Below are positions 1 to 10,104 of a DNA stretch of 64,000 bases, piece by piece. Within the stretch, counting starts at the first letter, position 1. Every line of letters starts with the position of its first letter. The position numbers and the translations under genes were made by a program. This stretch comes from Luteococcus sp038433155 (GTDB lineage Bacteria > Actinomycetota > Actinomycetes > Propionibacteriales > Propionibacteriaceae): NCBI RefSeq assembly GCF_038433155.1, contig NZ_JBCDMW010000014.1, positions 16,866 to 80,865 on the forward strand, read 5' to 3'. Under the pieces are notes generated by a model that made no database searches, had not been told where the DNA came from, and was given only the letters and a program-made list of their open reading frames with translations.

Positions 1-1138
1 GGACGGCGGACTCGATCGCCTGCGGGGTGTGCGCGAAGTCGACGTAGACGGTGGGTCCCTCGGCGACGCGGACCAGCTGCATCCGGCCGGGCACCTGGGC
101 GTGCTTGATCCCCGCCAGCGCCGCCTCGGCGTCCAGCCCGGCCTCGACGGCCATCGCCAGCGCCATCACGGCATTGCGGGCGTTGTACTCGCCCGGCAGG
201 TCGATGGTGAACTCCCTCTCCCCCGCCGGCCCCCGGTAGCGCACCCGGCTGCCGGGGCCCTCGGGGGTGACCCGGAGCAGCTGGTGGTCCGAATCCGCGA
301 AACCGGTGGTGACCAGGCGTGGGAGTCCGGCGGCGGTGATCCGCTCGGCCAGGATCCGGCCGTGCTCGTCGTCGATGTTGACCACGGCCACCCGGCAGTG
401 CTCGGCGTCGAAGAGCCGGGCCTTGGCCTCGAAGTAGTCCGCCATGGTCGGGTGGAAGTCCAGGTGATCGCGGCCCAGGTTGGTGAAGCCGGCCACGTCG
501 AAGCCGATGTGGTCCACCCGTTGCAGTGCCAGGGCGTGCGAGCTGACCTCCATGGCCACGCAGTCCGCGCCGCGCTCCAGCATCACCGCCAGCAGCGCCT
601 GCAGGTCCGGCGACTCCGGGGTGGTCACGGTGGTGCGGTTGCTGGGCAGCTCGACGCCGTCCAGCCGGAAACCATTGGTGCCAATGGTGCCCACCCGTCG
701 CCCGGCCGCCACCAGCGCCGCCTCCAGCAGGAAGGTGGTGGTGGTCTTGCCATTGGTGCCGGTCAGGCCGAACATCATCAGCTGATGGGTGGGCAGGCCG
801 AACAGGGTGGCGGCGGCATCGGCCATCGCGTCCCGGGCGTCGGCGGCCACCACGACGGGCACGCCGGCCTCCTCGGCCAACTCGCGGCCCGCCTGGTCGG
901 TCAGGATCGCCACCGCCCCGCGCTGCACGGCGCCGGGGGCGAACTGGGCACCGTGGGCCCGGGTGCCACTGAGCGCCACGTAGAGGTCCCCGGGAGCCAC
1001 GGTGCGCGAGTCCAGGGTGATCCCGGTGACGGACACCGAGCGGTCCGGCAGCTGCACGCTGCCGGGCTGGGAGTCCGCGAACAAGTCACGCAGTTCGCGC
1101 TGGGGGCGCCGGGCGGGGCGCAGCAGGTCTTGGCTCAC
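1..1138 (-). CDS. murE: UDP-N-acetylmuramyl-tripeptide synthetase MurE (C-terminus off window)
   Basis: Cytoplasmic Mur ligase that adds the third stem-peptide residue to UDP-MurNAc-L-Ala-D-Glu. Only about the first 379 residues are present; the gene runs off the left edge. Seen: GTG start at 1138, overlapping the ftsI TGA by four bases (GTGA), an N-terminal Mur domain with the segment SVTGITLDSRTVAPGDLY, and the Mur ATP-binding motif GTNGKTTTT near residue 126. Being last in mraZ-rsmH-ftsL-ftsI-murE is the expected dcw order. Whether it adds meso-DAP or another diamino acid depends on the C-terminal part, which is not in view. Confidence 0.95.
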   Translation of the reverse strand, partial: MSQDLLRPARRPQRELRDLFADSQPGSVQLPDRSVSVTGITLDSRTVAPGDLYVALSGTRAHGAQFAPGAVQRGAVAILTDQAGRELAEEAGVPVVVAADARDAMADAAATLFGLPTHQLMMFGLTGTNGKTTTTFLLEAALVAAGRRVGTIGTNGFRLDGVELPSNRTTVTTPESPDLQALLAVMLERGADCVAMEVSSHALALQRVDHIGFDVAGFTNLGRDHLDFHPTMADYFEAKARLFDAEHCRVAVVNIDDEHGRILAERITAAGLPRLVTTGFADSDHQLLRVTPEGPGSRVRYRGPAGEREFTIDLPGEYNARNAVMALAMAVEAGLDAEAALAGIKHAQVPGRMQLVRVAEGPTVYVDFAHTPQAIESAV

Positions 1139-3042
1139 GGTTCGTACTCAATCGGCTTGTCGGGTGCGGGAGTGGTGGTCGGCAGGACACCGTAGCGCGG
1201 CAGGGCCAGGGTCATGATCTGCTTGGCAATCGGCATCGCGACGCCGGAACCCTGGTGGCCGTTCAGCGGCTCGTCGAGCAGCACGTAGACCAGGATCTGC
1301 GGGTCGTCGGCCGGAGCCGCCATCACATAGGAGGCGGTGTAGCCGCTGTAGCCATTCTTGCCATTGGAACGCTCCGCGGTGCCGGACTTGGCGATCACCC
1401 GGTAGCCGTCGATGGCGCGCTTCTTGGGATCCAGCTGGGTGACGGCCTCCATCATGTCCCGGACCTGGGCGGAGGCCTCCTTGGAGATCACCCGACGCGG
1501 GGTACGGGCCGGCAGCGCCACCGGCTTGCCGTCGCTGGTGGCGGCGGACTTGACCAGCGTCGGCGGGTTGTAGACGCCGCCGTTGACCACCCCGGCCACC
1601 GCGGCGGCCTCCTGCACCGGGGTCACCGAGAGCCCCTGGCCGAAGGAGATCTGGTCCCGGGTGTAGTCGGCCATGTCCGGCTTGGGCACGACGCCGGCCG
1701 ATTCCCCGGGCAGCTCGATCCCGGTCTTGGCCCCCAGCCCGAAGCTCTTCAGGTAGTTCACCAAGCTGGCCTTGTCCAGCTGCCGGGTCAGCATCACGGT
1801 GCCGATGTTGGAGGACTTGGCAACCACGCCGCGGGCCGTCATCGGCACGGTGCCGTGGGAATAGGAGTCGTTGATGTAGCCACCGCCGGAGGGCAGCCGC
1901 GGCGGCACCTGCACCCGGGTGTCCGCGGTGACCAGGCCCTTGTCCGCCAGGGCGGCCATGGTGAGCACCTTCTGCACCGAGCCCGGGTCATAGATGCTCT
2001 CCACCGAACGGTTCATCAGCCCGCCCTTGGCGGCGATGGCGCTCACCTTGCCCGGGTCATAGGAGGGCAGGTTGGCATTGGCCAGCACCTCGCCGGTCTT
2101 GACATTCATCACGATCGCGGTGGCGGTGCTGGCGGCAGCCTCGGTGGCGCCCTTGGCCAGGGCGGATTCGGCGGCCTGCTGCATGGTGGCGTCGACGGTC
2201 AGGGTGTAGTTGGTACCGTCGACGGCCGGGGTGAGCACGTCGGTGCCCAGCGGAATCCGGCCATAGGCCGAGCTCTCGTAGACCTCCCGGCCGGGGGTGC
2301 CGGTGAGCTGCTGGTCCAGCGCCTTCTCCACCCCGGTCAACGCGGTGCTGCGGCCCTGGGCATTCTCGTCGCCCCGGACCAAGCCAATCAGGTTGCCGCC
2401 CACGGAGCCCGAGGGGTAGATCCGCTTGGGATTGTCCTCCTTGTACAAGCCGTACCAGTAGTCGGCGCCGCCCTTGACGCCGGGCACCGGGCCGCCGGCC
2501 CGCAGGTCCTTGCTGATCTTGTTCCAGACCGACGCCTCCACCTGCGGCACCACCACCACCCAGCTGGCCAGGTTGCCCTTGGCGTCCTTGGCGGTCAGCT
2601 TCGCCAGGTAGTCGGCCTCCTTGCCGCCCAGGTGCTTGGCCAGGATCGTGGCCATCGCCGGGGCATTGGCCTCGCCGATCCGGCGCTGCCGGTCGGTCAT
2701 CTCCACCCGCTTGTCGACGCCATTGCGCGCGATCATGGTCGGGTCGGCGATGATCCGCACCGCGGGCACGGTGGCGGCCATCACGGTGCCGTAGCGGTCG
2801 CTGATGGTCCCCCGCTGGGGCGCCAGGTCCACCGCATGGGTCATCTGCTTGGCCGCGGCATTGGCATAGGCCTTGGAGTCGAAGGCCTGCAACTGCAGCG
2901 CCCGCCCCATGAACAGGGTGAGCACCATCAGGATGATGATCAGCAGCCAACGCAGCCGTCGGGCGGGTTCACCAAGCTGGAGCCGGTACGTGCTGTCGCG
3001 CCGGGCGGTGGCCGCCTGCGGGCGACGACGTCGCTGCTCCAT
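1135..3042 (-). CDS. ftsI: Septal peptidoglycan transpeptidase (class B PBP, FtsI/PbpB)
   Basis: Class B penicillin-binding protein that cross-links septal peptidoglycan in the divisome, 635 aa. A short basic cytoplasmic tail is followed by one membrane segment (about residues 31-50), a dimerisation domain, and the transpeptidase domain. Active-site motifs are complete: SxxK as S355-VQ-K358 (context DPGSVQK), SxN as S410-S411-N412, and KSGT at 552-555. The ATG lies in the TGATG junction with ftsL, and the stop overlaps murE, so translational coupling is expected. In this position it is the PbpB/FtsI orthologue. Confidence 0.96.
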   Translation of the reverse strand: MEQRRRRPQAATARRDSTYRLQLGEPARRLRWLLIIILMVLTLFMGRALQLQAFDSKAYANAAAKQMTHAVDLAPQRGTISDRYGTVMAATVPAVRIIADPTMIARNGVDKRVEMTDRQRRIGEANAPAMATILAKHLGGKEADYLAKLTAKDAKGNLASWVVVVPQVEASVWNKISKDLRAGGPVPGVKGGADYWYGLYKEDNPKRIYPSGSVGGNLIGLVRGDENAQGRSTALTGVEKALDQQLTGTPGREVYESSAYGRIPLGTDVLTPAVDGTNYTLTVDATMQQAAESALAKGATEAAASTATAIVMNVKTGEVLANANLPSYDPGKVSAIAAKGGLMNRSVESIYDPGSVQKVLTMAALADKGLVTADTRVQVPPRLPSGGGYINDSYSHGTVPMTARGVVAKSSNIGTVMLTRQLDKASLVNYLKSFGLGAKTGIELPGESAGVVPKPDMADYTRDQISFGQGLSVTPVQEAAAVAGVVNGGVYNPPTLVKSAATSDGKPVALPARTPRRVISKEASAQVRDMMEAVTQLDPKKRAIDGYRVIAKSGTAERSNGKNGYSGYTASYVMAAPADDPQILVYVLLDEPLNGHQGSGVAMPIAKQIMTLALPRYGVLPTTTPAPDKPIEYEP

Positions 3043-3683
3043 CAGTTCCCTCCGGTGCTGCTCTTCTTCTTGGTCGCTGCCTGCTTGGCGGCGGCCTGCT
3101 GCTTGGCCAGTTCGGCCGCCCGCTTGACCTTCGCCTGCTCGGCAGCCTGCTTGGCGGCGGCCTTGCGGGCCGCCTCCTCCTGCTTCTTCTTCTCCTGGTA
3201 TGCGACGCGTGCCTGCTGCATCCTCTTGGTCACGTCGTCGGCACTGGCCGCCTTCTGCTCCGGCATCTCGCTGCCGGACACGCGGGTCGGCTCACCCACA
3301 ATCCTGCTCGTCCTGCCGTCGGCATCCAACTGGATGAAGACAGGGTACGGGTTGGGCCGCATCCCCATCTCCCAGGCGCGGTTGGCCAGGTCGGAGCTGG
3401 AGCGCAGCTGCTCCGCCTTAGCGGTCAGCGACGCCTGTTCGTAGCCCAGGTCCTCGGCGGTGCGCTGCGCCGCGGCCACGGTCTGCGCCCGCTGCTGGAT
3501 GGTGGTGTTCAGCAACAGGATGCCCACCATCCCCAGGCCCAGCACCGTGGTGAGGAAGATGATGAATCCCACCCGGGAGAGCTTCAGCGGACTGGCAGCG
3601 ACGGCGCGCAGGGCCGGCCGTTCACCGGTGGCGGCGGACGGGCGGGTGCGGGGCTGTTCCAGCGGTGCCAGCAAGGCGCTCAT
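3042..3683 (-). CDS. ftsL: FtsL-like bitopic division protein with Ala/Lys-rich tail
   Basis: Probable divisome scaffold of the FtsL type, 213 aa. One membrane segment (about residues 37-58) follows a cytoplasmic N-terminus of about 35 residues. A short coiled coil (about 60-100) and a long Ala/Lys/Glu-rich charged tail (about 140-213) follow. FtsL is poorly conserved, so the call rests mainly on position between rsmH and ftsI plus topology; the M. tuberculosis counterpart is the Rv2164c-type protein. ATG overlaps the rsmH stop by four bases, and its own stop overlaps the ftsI start. The roughly 70-residue repetitive tail is longer than in classical FtsL. Confidence 0.8.
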   Translation of the reverse strand: MSALLAPLEQPRTRPSAATGERPALRAVAASPLKLSRVGFIIFLTTVLGLGMVGILLLNTTIQQRAQTVAAAQRTAEDLGYEQASLTAKAEQLRSSSDLANRAWEMGMRPNPYPVFIQLDADGRTSRIVGEPTRVSGSEMPEQKAASADDVTKRMQQARVAYQEKKKQEEAARKAAAKQAAEQAKVKRAAELAKQQAAAKQAATKKKSSTGGN

Positions 3684-4678
3684 CGTGCTCTCCTGATGCG
3701 TTCGGCCACCCGGAGTCGGGCGGAGGCGGCGCGGGGATTGGTGGTGGTCTCGTCGTCGTCGGGCTTCTCGGCGCCCCGGGTGAGCAGGCGCAGCTCGGGC
3801 TGCATGCTCTCCGGAACCACCGGGAGATTCTTGGGGGCGGTGTCACTGGCACCGGCGCGGAAGAGGTTCTTCACCATCCGGTCCTCCAGCGAGTGGTAGG
3901 CCAGCACGGCCAGCCGGCCACCCACCGCCAGGGCGTCCAGGGCGGCGGGCAGCACGCCCTCCAGGGCCTCCAGCTCCGCATTGACCTCGATCCGCAGGGC
4001 CTGGAAGGTGCGCTTGGCGGGGTGTCCCCCGGTCTTGCGGGCGGCCATCGGGATGGCGTCGCTGATCACCTGCACCAGCCGGGCGGAACGCTCGAAGGGT
4101 TCGCGCTCCCGCTCGTCGACGATCCGCCGCACGATCCGGTCGGCAAAGCGCTCCTCGCCGTAGACCCGCAGGATGCGCACCAGCTCACGGGGTTCGTAGG
4201 TGTTCAGGATCTCGGCGGCGGTCAGCGGCTGCTTGCCGTCCATCCGCATGTCCAGCGGGGCGTCGACGGAATAGGCGAAGCCCCGCTCGCGGCGGTCAAT
4301 CTGCAGGCTGGACAGCCCCAGGTCCAACAGCATCGAGTTGATCCGGGCGATCCCCAGCTCGGCCAGCACGTCGGGCAGCTCGTCGTAGACGGCCTCGACG
4401 GGGGTGAACCGCTCCCCGAAGGGCGCCAACCGCTGGCTCGCGATGGCCAGGGCGGACGGATCCCGGTCGATCCCGATCACCCGGGCGGTGGGGCAGGCCT
4501 GCAGCACGGACTCGGCGTGGCCACCCATGCCCAGGGTGCCGTCGACGTGGATGCTGCCCGGTTCGGCCAGGGCGGGGGCCAGCAGTTCCAGGATCCGGTC
4601 ACGCATCACCGGGATGTGGATGCGGGCAGGGTCGCCAGCCGCGGCGGCGGACTCGTCCACCAGCTCGGTCTCGCCCAT
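3680..4678 (-). CDS. rsmH: 16S rRNA (cytosine(1402)-N(4))-methyltransferase RsmH
   Basis: SAM-dependent methylase (MraW) of 16S rRNA C1402, about 332 aa. The start of the mature domain HIPVMRDRILELL, the SAM-binding segment VDGTLGMGGHAESVL and the later GIDRDPSAL acidic strand are diagnostic. The frame stays open to a TTG at 4690 and a GTG at 4687; I chose the ATG at 4678 because GGTGGGG lies just upstream, but the start is uncertain by four codons. Its stop overlaps the ftsL ATG. It sits second in the dcw operon, about 140 bp after mraZ; that gap shows no hairpin or ORF I could support. Confidence 0.95.
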   Translation of the reverse strand: MGETELVDESAAAAGDPARIHIPVMRDRILELLAPALAEPGSIHVDGTLGMGGHAESVLQACPTARVIGIDRDPSALAIASQRLAPFGERFTPVEAVYDELPDVLAELGIARINSMLLDLGLSSLQIDRRERGFAYSVDAPLDMRMDGKQPLTAAEILNTYEPRELVRILRVYGEERFADRIVRRIVDEREREPFERSARLVQVISDAIPMAARKTGGHPAKRTFQALRIEVNAELEALEGVLPAALDALAVGGRLAVLAYHSLEDRMVKNLFRAGASDTAPKNLPVVPESMQPELRLLTRGAEKPDDDETTTNPRAASARLRVAERIRRAR

Positions 4679-4820
4679 CAGCCCCACCAATCCGTTCGTT
4701 TGTGCCTCGGGGTTTCAACCCGGAGCCCGGTCACCTGGCACCGGGGAAGGTGCGCCAGGGAACTTGGCCCCGGATCGAAGCCTCGCGGCACAATCCGTTG
4801 TTCCTGCCATCCACCCCGGC

Positions 4821-5249
4821 TCACAGGCCGGGGAAGACCTCTTCATTCATCTCGGCGAAGACCGATTCCTGCTGCGCGGAGTACTCCTCCCACGCGGCGA
4901 CGTCCCAGACCTCGACCCGGTTGATGGCACCCACCACGACGATCTGGCTCTCCAGCCCCGCGTACTGACGCAACTGCGGCGGGATGGTCACTCGTCCCTG
5001 CTTGTCCGGCGTCTCGTCCGAGGCCCCGGCCGCCAGCATGCGCTGGAAGTCGCGAACCTGCTTCAGGGTCGTCGGAGCGGTGCTCACCTGCTTGGTCATC
5101 TCGACGAAGGTGGCGGTCGGGTAGATCGCCAGGCACCTGTCCTGGCTCCTGGTGATCACCAGGCCCTCGGCCAATTCGTCGCGAAACTTCGCCGGCAGGA
5201 AGAACCGACCCTTCTCGTCGAGCTTGGGAGTGTGCGTACCCAGGAACAC
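4821..5249 (-). CDS. mraZ: Transcriptional regulator MraZ
   Basis: DNA-binding protein of the AbrB-like SpoVT fold, first gene of the dcw cluster and its autoregulator. It is 142 aa, matching the usual MraZ length. Two tandem MraZ domains are seen: FLGTHTPKLDEKGRFFLPAKFRDEL at the start, and the second repeat with DKQGRVTIPPQLRQYAGL around residues 85-105. The open frame extends further upstream, but GTG at 5249 gives the canonical N-terminus and has GGAGGTGG five bases upstream. The matching operator lies immediately upstream at 5267-5322. Confidence 0.96.
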   Translation of the reverse strand: MFLGTHTPKLDEKGRFFLPAKFRDELAEGLVITRSQDRCLAIYPTATFVEMTKQVSTAPTTLKQVRDFQRMLAAGASDETPDKQGRVTIPPQLRQYAGLESQIVVVGAINRVEVWDVAAWEEYSAQQESVFAEMNEEVFPGL

Positions 5250-5266
5250 CGGGCCACCTCCGCTCG

Positions 5267-5322
5267 CTCCACAATCGTGCCGATCTCCTCCACTGCGCTC
5301 CACAATACTCCACACCGCTCCA
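5267..5322 (-). promoter_or_regulatory. MraZ operator: TGGAG direct repeats at 10-bp spacing
   Basis: On the minus strand TGGAG occurs at 5318-5322, 5308-5312, 5298-5302 and 5288-5292, exactly 10 bp apart and each preceded by G or T-G. A fifth copy at 5267-5271 lies 21 bp further on. MraZ proteins are known to bind direct repeats of TGGGN5/GTGG type with one-turn spacing upstream of mraZ, so this array is very likely the autoregulatory operator of the dcw cluster. Confidence 0.85.
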
Positions 5323-5407
5323 CCAGCACCATCCTTTCCTCCCCCAGCGCCCCACTTGGGCAGTTCTTCAGGCGGGATCGGCACTCAGCGGGGTGTCAGG
5401 TGGAAGA

Positions 5408-5436
5408 TTGGGATGGCCGGGCCCGCACGGTAGTGT
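5408..5436 (+). promoter_or_regulatory. Predicted housekeeping promoter for the moxR operon
   Basis: TTGGGA (5408-5413), a 17-bp spacer and TAGTGT (5431-5436). Spacing is ideal and the -10 fits the actinobacterial TANNNT pattern. It would give an mRNA leader of roughly 95 nt before moxR. Confidence 0.5.
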
Positions 5437-5538
5437 TCAACGGGCAGTTGGTCAGCAGACCGGAGGGTCTTTCCCGCCAGCGGCCACGGCACAAGACCAG
5501 GCGCCGGAAGCGGTGCTCGACGAGGAATGGAGAACCCG

Positions 5539-6510
<972 letters not shown>

Positions 6511-6514
6511 ATTC

Positions 6515-7777
6515 TTGATCGCCAAGTCCTGGCGAGTGCTCACGGCCCGGGGCAAGACCTTCCTTGCCCTGGGGCTGCTGGGCCTGATCGCCTGCATGGT
6601 CCTGGGCCAGCGAGACCTGGCGCGGGTCTTCGTGCTGCTGGTGCTGCTACCGCTGGCCGCGATCGGCGTGGTGGGCCGCTCCCGGTTGCACCTGGTCAGC
6701 GAGCGCACCATCGATCCGCCCCGGGTCACCCTGGGCGAGCGGATGGACGCCACGCTGAGCCTGCGCAAGGCCGGTTCGCTGCCGGTGGGCCTGCTGCGCT
6801 TCGAGGACACCGTACCGCGGGAGCTGGGGCGTCGCCCCCGGTTCACCATCCACACCTTCGCCGGTGACTGGAAGCGGCGGATCAGCTACCCCCTGATGGG
6901 CCTGGCCCGCGGCCGTTACCGCGTCGGCCCCCTGCTGGTGCGCGCCGTCGACCCCTTCGGCCTGGCCCAGATCGACCGGCAGTTCCGCGCTTCCAATGAG
7001 GTGCTGGTCACCCCCGAGGTGGTGCCGCTGAGCCAGCTGGGTTCGGCCGCCGGCAACAACGCGTCGGGTGAGTCGACCCCGCAGAAGATCGGTCTGGTGG
7101 GCCAGGACGACGTGCTGGTGCGCGAGTACCGCGACGGTGACGACGTGCGCCGGATCCACTGGCGCTCCACCGCCAAGAAGGGCGAGATCATGGTCCGCCG
7201 CGAGGAGCAGGCCTGGGACCCCAGTGTCACGGTGCTGCTGGACTCGCGGGCCAGCTCGCACGCCGGCACCGGCCGGACCGCCAGCTTCGAGTGGGCCGTC
7301 TCGGCCGCCACCAGCGTGGCGCACCACCTGATCAGCAACGGTTTCCGCCTGATCATGGTGGACTCCGAGGGGCTGGTTCCCACCGCCTCGGCCGAGGACC
7401 CCTATGCCGCCCGGGAGGCGGTGCTGCTGGCCATGACCGACGAGCAGCTCAGTGACCTGGAGACCCTGGAAGGAGCGCTGGAGGGCAACCTGCAGCGCCA
7501 GGGCGAAATGCTGGTGGCCATTCTGGGCCGCCTCACCCCGGCCGACGTCACCGCGCTGGCCACCGCCCGCCGTGGCCGCACCGTCGGCCTGGCGATCGTG
7601 CTGGACGTCGATTCCTTCACCATCCGTGGCCTGCGGGCCGAACCCGAGCTGATCGCACAGCACGAGGAGTGCTGCCGTCAGCTGGCCGACGCGCAGTGGC
7701 GCGTGGTGCAGGTCAAGCGCGGCAGCTCTGTCGCGGAGGCCTGGGCCGAACTCGAACGACGAGGAGGAGGCGCCTGA
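6515..7777 (+). CDS. DUF58 domain-containing membrane protein
   Basis: 420 aa, with two membrane segments near the N-terminus (roughly residues 14-55) and a DUF58 domain, a vWA-like fold common beside MoxR. The core segment DDVLVREYRDGDDVRRIHWRSTAKKGEIMVRREE (within residues 197-231) is the typical DUF58 signature. The chosen TTG start at 6515 has GAAGGTGAA a few bases upstream; the longer open frame reaches back into moxR without a ribosome site. The stop overlaps the next gene (TGATG). It probably presents a substrate or surface to the MoxR ATPase; the exact role is not known. Confidence 0.9.
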   Translation: MIAKSWRVLTARGKTFLALGLLGLIACMVLGQRDLARVFVLLVLLPLAAIGVVGRSRLHLVSERTIDPPRVTLGERMDATLSLRKAGSLPVGLLRFEDTVPRELGRRPRFTIHTFAGDWKRRISYPLMGLARGRYRVGPLLVRAVDPFGLAQIDRQFRASNEVLVTPEVVPLSQLGSAAGNNASGESTPQKIGLVGQDDVLVREYRDGDDVRRIHWRSTAKKGEIMVRREEQAWDPSVTVLLDSRASSHAGTGRTASFEWAVSAATSVAHHLISNGFRLIMVDSEGLVPTASAEDPYAAREAVLLAMTDEQLSDLETLEGALEGNLQRQGEMLVAILGRLTPADVTALATARRGRTVGLAIVLDVDSFTIRGLRAEPELIAQHEECCRQLADAQWRVVQVKRGSSVAEAWAELERRGGGA

Positions 7778-10050
7778 TGCGCTCATCCGACCGCCTGACC
7801 ATCGCCGTCGCGCTTGCCATGGTGCTGGGCTCGGTCAGCCTGATGCCGCTGACTCTGGACCGGCACGTCGTGGCCTACGCCGCGGTGCTCGTCGTGACGC
7901 TGCAGGCCATCTCCCTGGTGCTGCGCCGGGTGAACCTGCCCGGCGCCGTGGTGCACCTGGTGCAATTCCTGGTGCTGCTGGCCGCCGGCGTCGCCTGGGG
8001 CTACTACGCCCAACCCGAGGCCACCCGCAGCATCACCCGCCTGCCCAGCCTGCTCAACCATGGGGTGATGCAGATCCGCACCGAGGTGGCCCCGATGTCG
8101 GAGAGCCCCCATTCCCGCTGGATCTTCCTGCTGATGGTCGGCATCGTGACCATCATTGCGGACATCCTGGTGGTCACCCTGCAGGCCACCGCCTGGATGC
8201 TCGCTCCCCTGCTCAGCCTCTACCTGATCCCCGCCCTGGCGCTGAAGCACGACGTTGACTGGTGGGTCTTCGCCCTGCTGGGCTTCGGCTACCTGGCGGT
8301 GCTGATCGCCGACGGGCTGAACGACAACTCGGCCTGGACGCGCAACCTGGCCAGCGACTCCGCGCGCAATCCGCACTCCTCGACAGGTGCCCTGCGGCTG
8401 GCGGCCCTGGTGGGCGTGCCCGCCTTGGCGCTGGCGGTGCTGCTGGGTGCGGTCACCCCGAAGCTGGGCGAGGTGGACATCCAGTCGGCCCGCCCCCGGG
8501 GCAGCGGCCCGCTGGAGATGACCGATCCCACCATCGACCTGTCCAAGAACCTGAACCTGCCGGCCGACCGCACGGTGCTCACCTACAAGGCCGATCAGCC
8601 GCTCTACCTGCGCACCGCCTCCCTGACGGTGATGGACGCCGAGGGCTGGCACATGGCGCCGGTGCAGCTGAGGGACGGGGCCCTGCCCACGGCCCCCGGG
8701 CTGACCGAGGCCGGCAAGTCGGTCTCCGTCGACGTCTCGGTCAAGGACCTGGGCGGCGAGTACCTGCCCGCCCCCTACGCCCCGCAGGGTTTCAATGCCG
8801 ACGGCCGCTGGCGCTATGACCCGCAGACGCTGACCATCCTGTCCACCCAGGACAAGGACCGCACCGAGGCCATCCGCAATCTGGACTACCAGGTGTCCGC
8901 GGTGCTCAATGACCCGGGGGCGGAGAACTTCACCCTGGCCAAGGTGGGCACCCCGTCGGACGCCAAGGTCACCTCCGCGGTGCCGGACAATGTGCCCAAG
9001 GCGATCATGGACATCACCACCCAGGTCACCCGGGATGCCTCCACCCCGGTGCTGAAGGCCGCCGCGATCCAGGCCTACCTGGCGGATCCGGAGAACTTCA
9101 ACTACTCCACCACCGCGCCCACCGGCGACGGTTTCGACGTGCTGACCAACTTCCTCACCAAGGACAAGGCCGGCTACTGCGTGCACTTCGCCTCCGCGAT
9201 GGCGCTGATGGCCCGGCTGGAGGGCATCCCGTCGCGGGTCTCCGTGGGCTTCCTGCCCGGCGAGAAGGTGGGCGACCACTACGAGGTCAAGGCCAGCAAC
9301 ATGCACGCCTGGCCCGAGCTGTACTTCGCCAACTACGGCTGGGTGCGCTTCGAGCCGACCAGCCGGGTGGCCTCGGCGCCCGAATGGTCCCTGGTGAACA
9401 AGGACGTCAAGCCGCTGCCGTCGGCCACCGCCTCCAGCGGCGCCAGCTCCAAGAACCCGAGCAAGTCCCCCAGCGCCACGCCGAGCCCGAGCGCCAGCCC
9501 GAGCGCCGGCCCCACCACTCCCGGGCCCACCACCCGGATCCCGTGGTCCCGGCTGCTGGGCTGGAGCCTGGCCCTGCTTGGTGTGCTGGGACTGCTCAGC
9601 CTGCCCGGCATCATCCGGCTGGTCAGCCGGCGTCGACGGCTGGACGCCCGGGCCGAGCCGCACCAGCGGGTGGCCAATGCCTGGGCCGAGATCCGCGACA
9701 CCCGCTATGACCTGGGCCTGGCCTGGCCCAATGGCACCCCGCGTGAGGTGGCGGCCGTGCTGGCCGACCAACTGGACGACGACGGGCTGCAGGCGATGGA
9801 CCGGGTCTCCATGGACGTCGAACGCTCCCGCTACGCCCGTACCCTGGGCGATCTTGACCAGGCGCTGACCGACGACACCCGGCTGGTCCGCAGCCAGCTG
9901 CTGGCGGGCTCCACCAAGACCGACCGGTTCTTTGCCACCTGGGCCCCACGCTCGCTGTGGCTGCGGCTCACCGGCCGCGCGGACCGGGGCGACGTGGTGG
10001 CGCGCCGCCTGCGCCAGCAGGCTGACCAGGAGGATCAGTACATCTCCTGA
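7777..10050 (+). CDS. TgpA-type membrane protein with transglutaminase-like domain
   Basis: 757 aa. Several membrane helices occupy roughly the first 230 residues, followed by an extracytoplasmic transglutaminase-like core, a Ser/Pro/Ala-rich linker (about residues 550-585), another membrane helix, and a C-terminal cytoplasmic DUF4129-like region. Catalytic residues visible: Cys468 in GYCVHFASAMALMARLEGIPSR and His510 in NMHAWPELYF; the third position is Glu in WVRFEPT, common in actinobacterial members. ATG at 7777 has a strong GAGGAGGAGG. Third gene of the moxR triad; these proteins are suspected to modify or cleave envelope proteins, but no substrate is evident. Confidence 0.9.
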   Translation: MRSSDRLTIAVALAMVLGSVSLMPLTLDRHVVAYAAVLVVTLQAISLVLRRVNLPGAVVHLVQFLVLLAAGVAWGYYAQPEATRSITRLPSLLNHGVMQIRTEVAPMSESPHSRWIFLLMVGIVTIIADILVVTLQATAWMLAPLLSLYLIPALALKHDVDWWVFALLGFGYLAVLIADGLNDNSAWTRNLASDSARNPHSSTGALRLAALVGVPALALAVLLGAVTPKLGEVDIQSARPRGSGPLEMTDPTIDLSKNLNLPADRTVLTYKADQPLYLRTASLTVMDAEGWHMAPVQLRDGALPTAPGLTEAGKSVSVDVSVKDLGGEYLPAPYAPQGFNADGRWRYDPQTLTILSTQDKDRTEAIRNLDYQVSAVLNDPGAENFTLAKVGTPSDAKVTSAVPDNVPKAIMDITTQVTRDASTPVLKAAAIQAYLADPENFNYSTTAPTGDGFDVLTNFLTKDKAGYCVHFASAMALMARLEGIPSRVSVGFLPGEKVGDHYEVKASNMHAWPELYFANYGWVRFEPTSRVASAPEWSLVNKDVKPLPSATASSGASSKNPSKSPSATPSPSASPSAGPTTPGPTTRIPWSRLLGWSLALLGVLGLLSLPGIIRLVSRRRRLDARAEPHQRVANAWAEIRDTRYDLGLAWPNGTPREVAAVLADQLDDDGLQAMDRVSMDVERSRYARTLGDLDQALTDDTRLVRSQLLAGSTKTDRFFATWAPRSLWLRLTGRADRGDVVARRLRQQADQEDQYIS

Positions 10051-10104
10051 GCCCCGGCGACGGTGGCCGAACGGCTCCCGCTGGGCGGTGGGAAGCCTCG
10101 GAGC

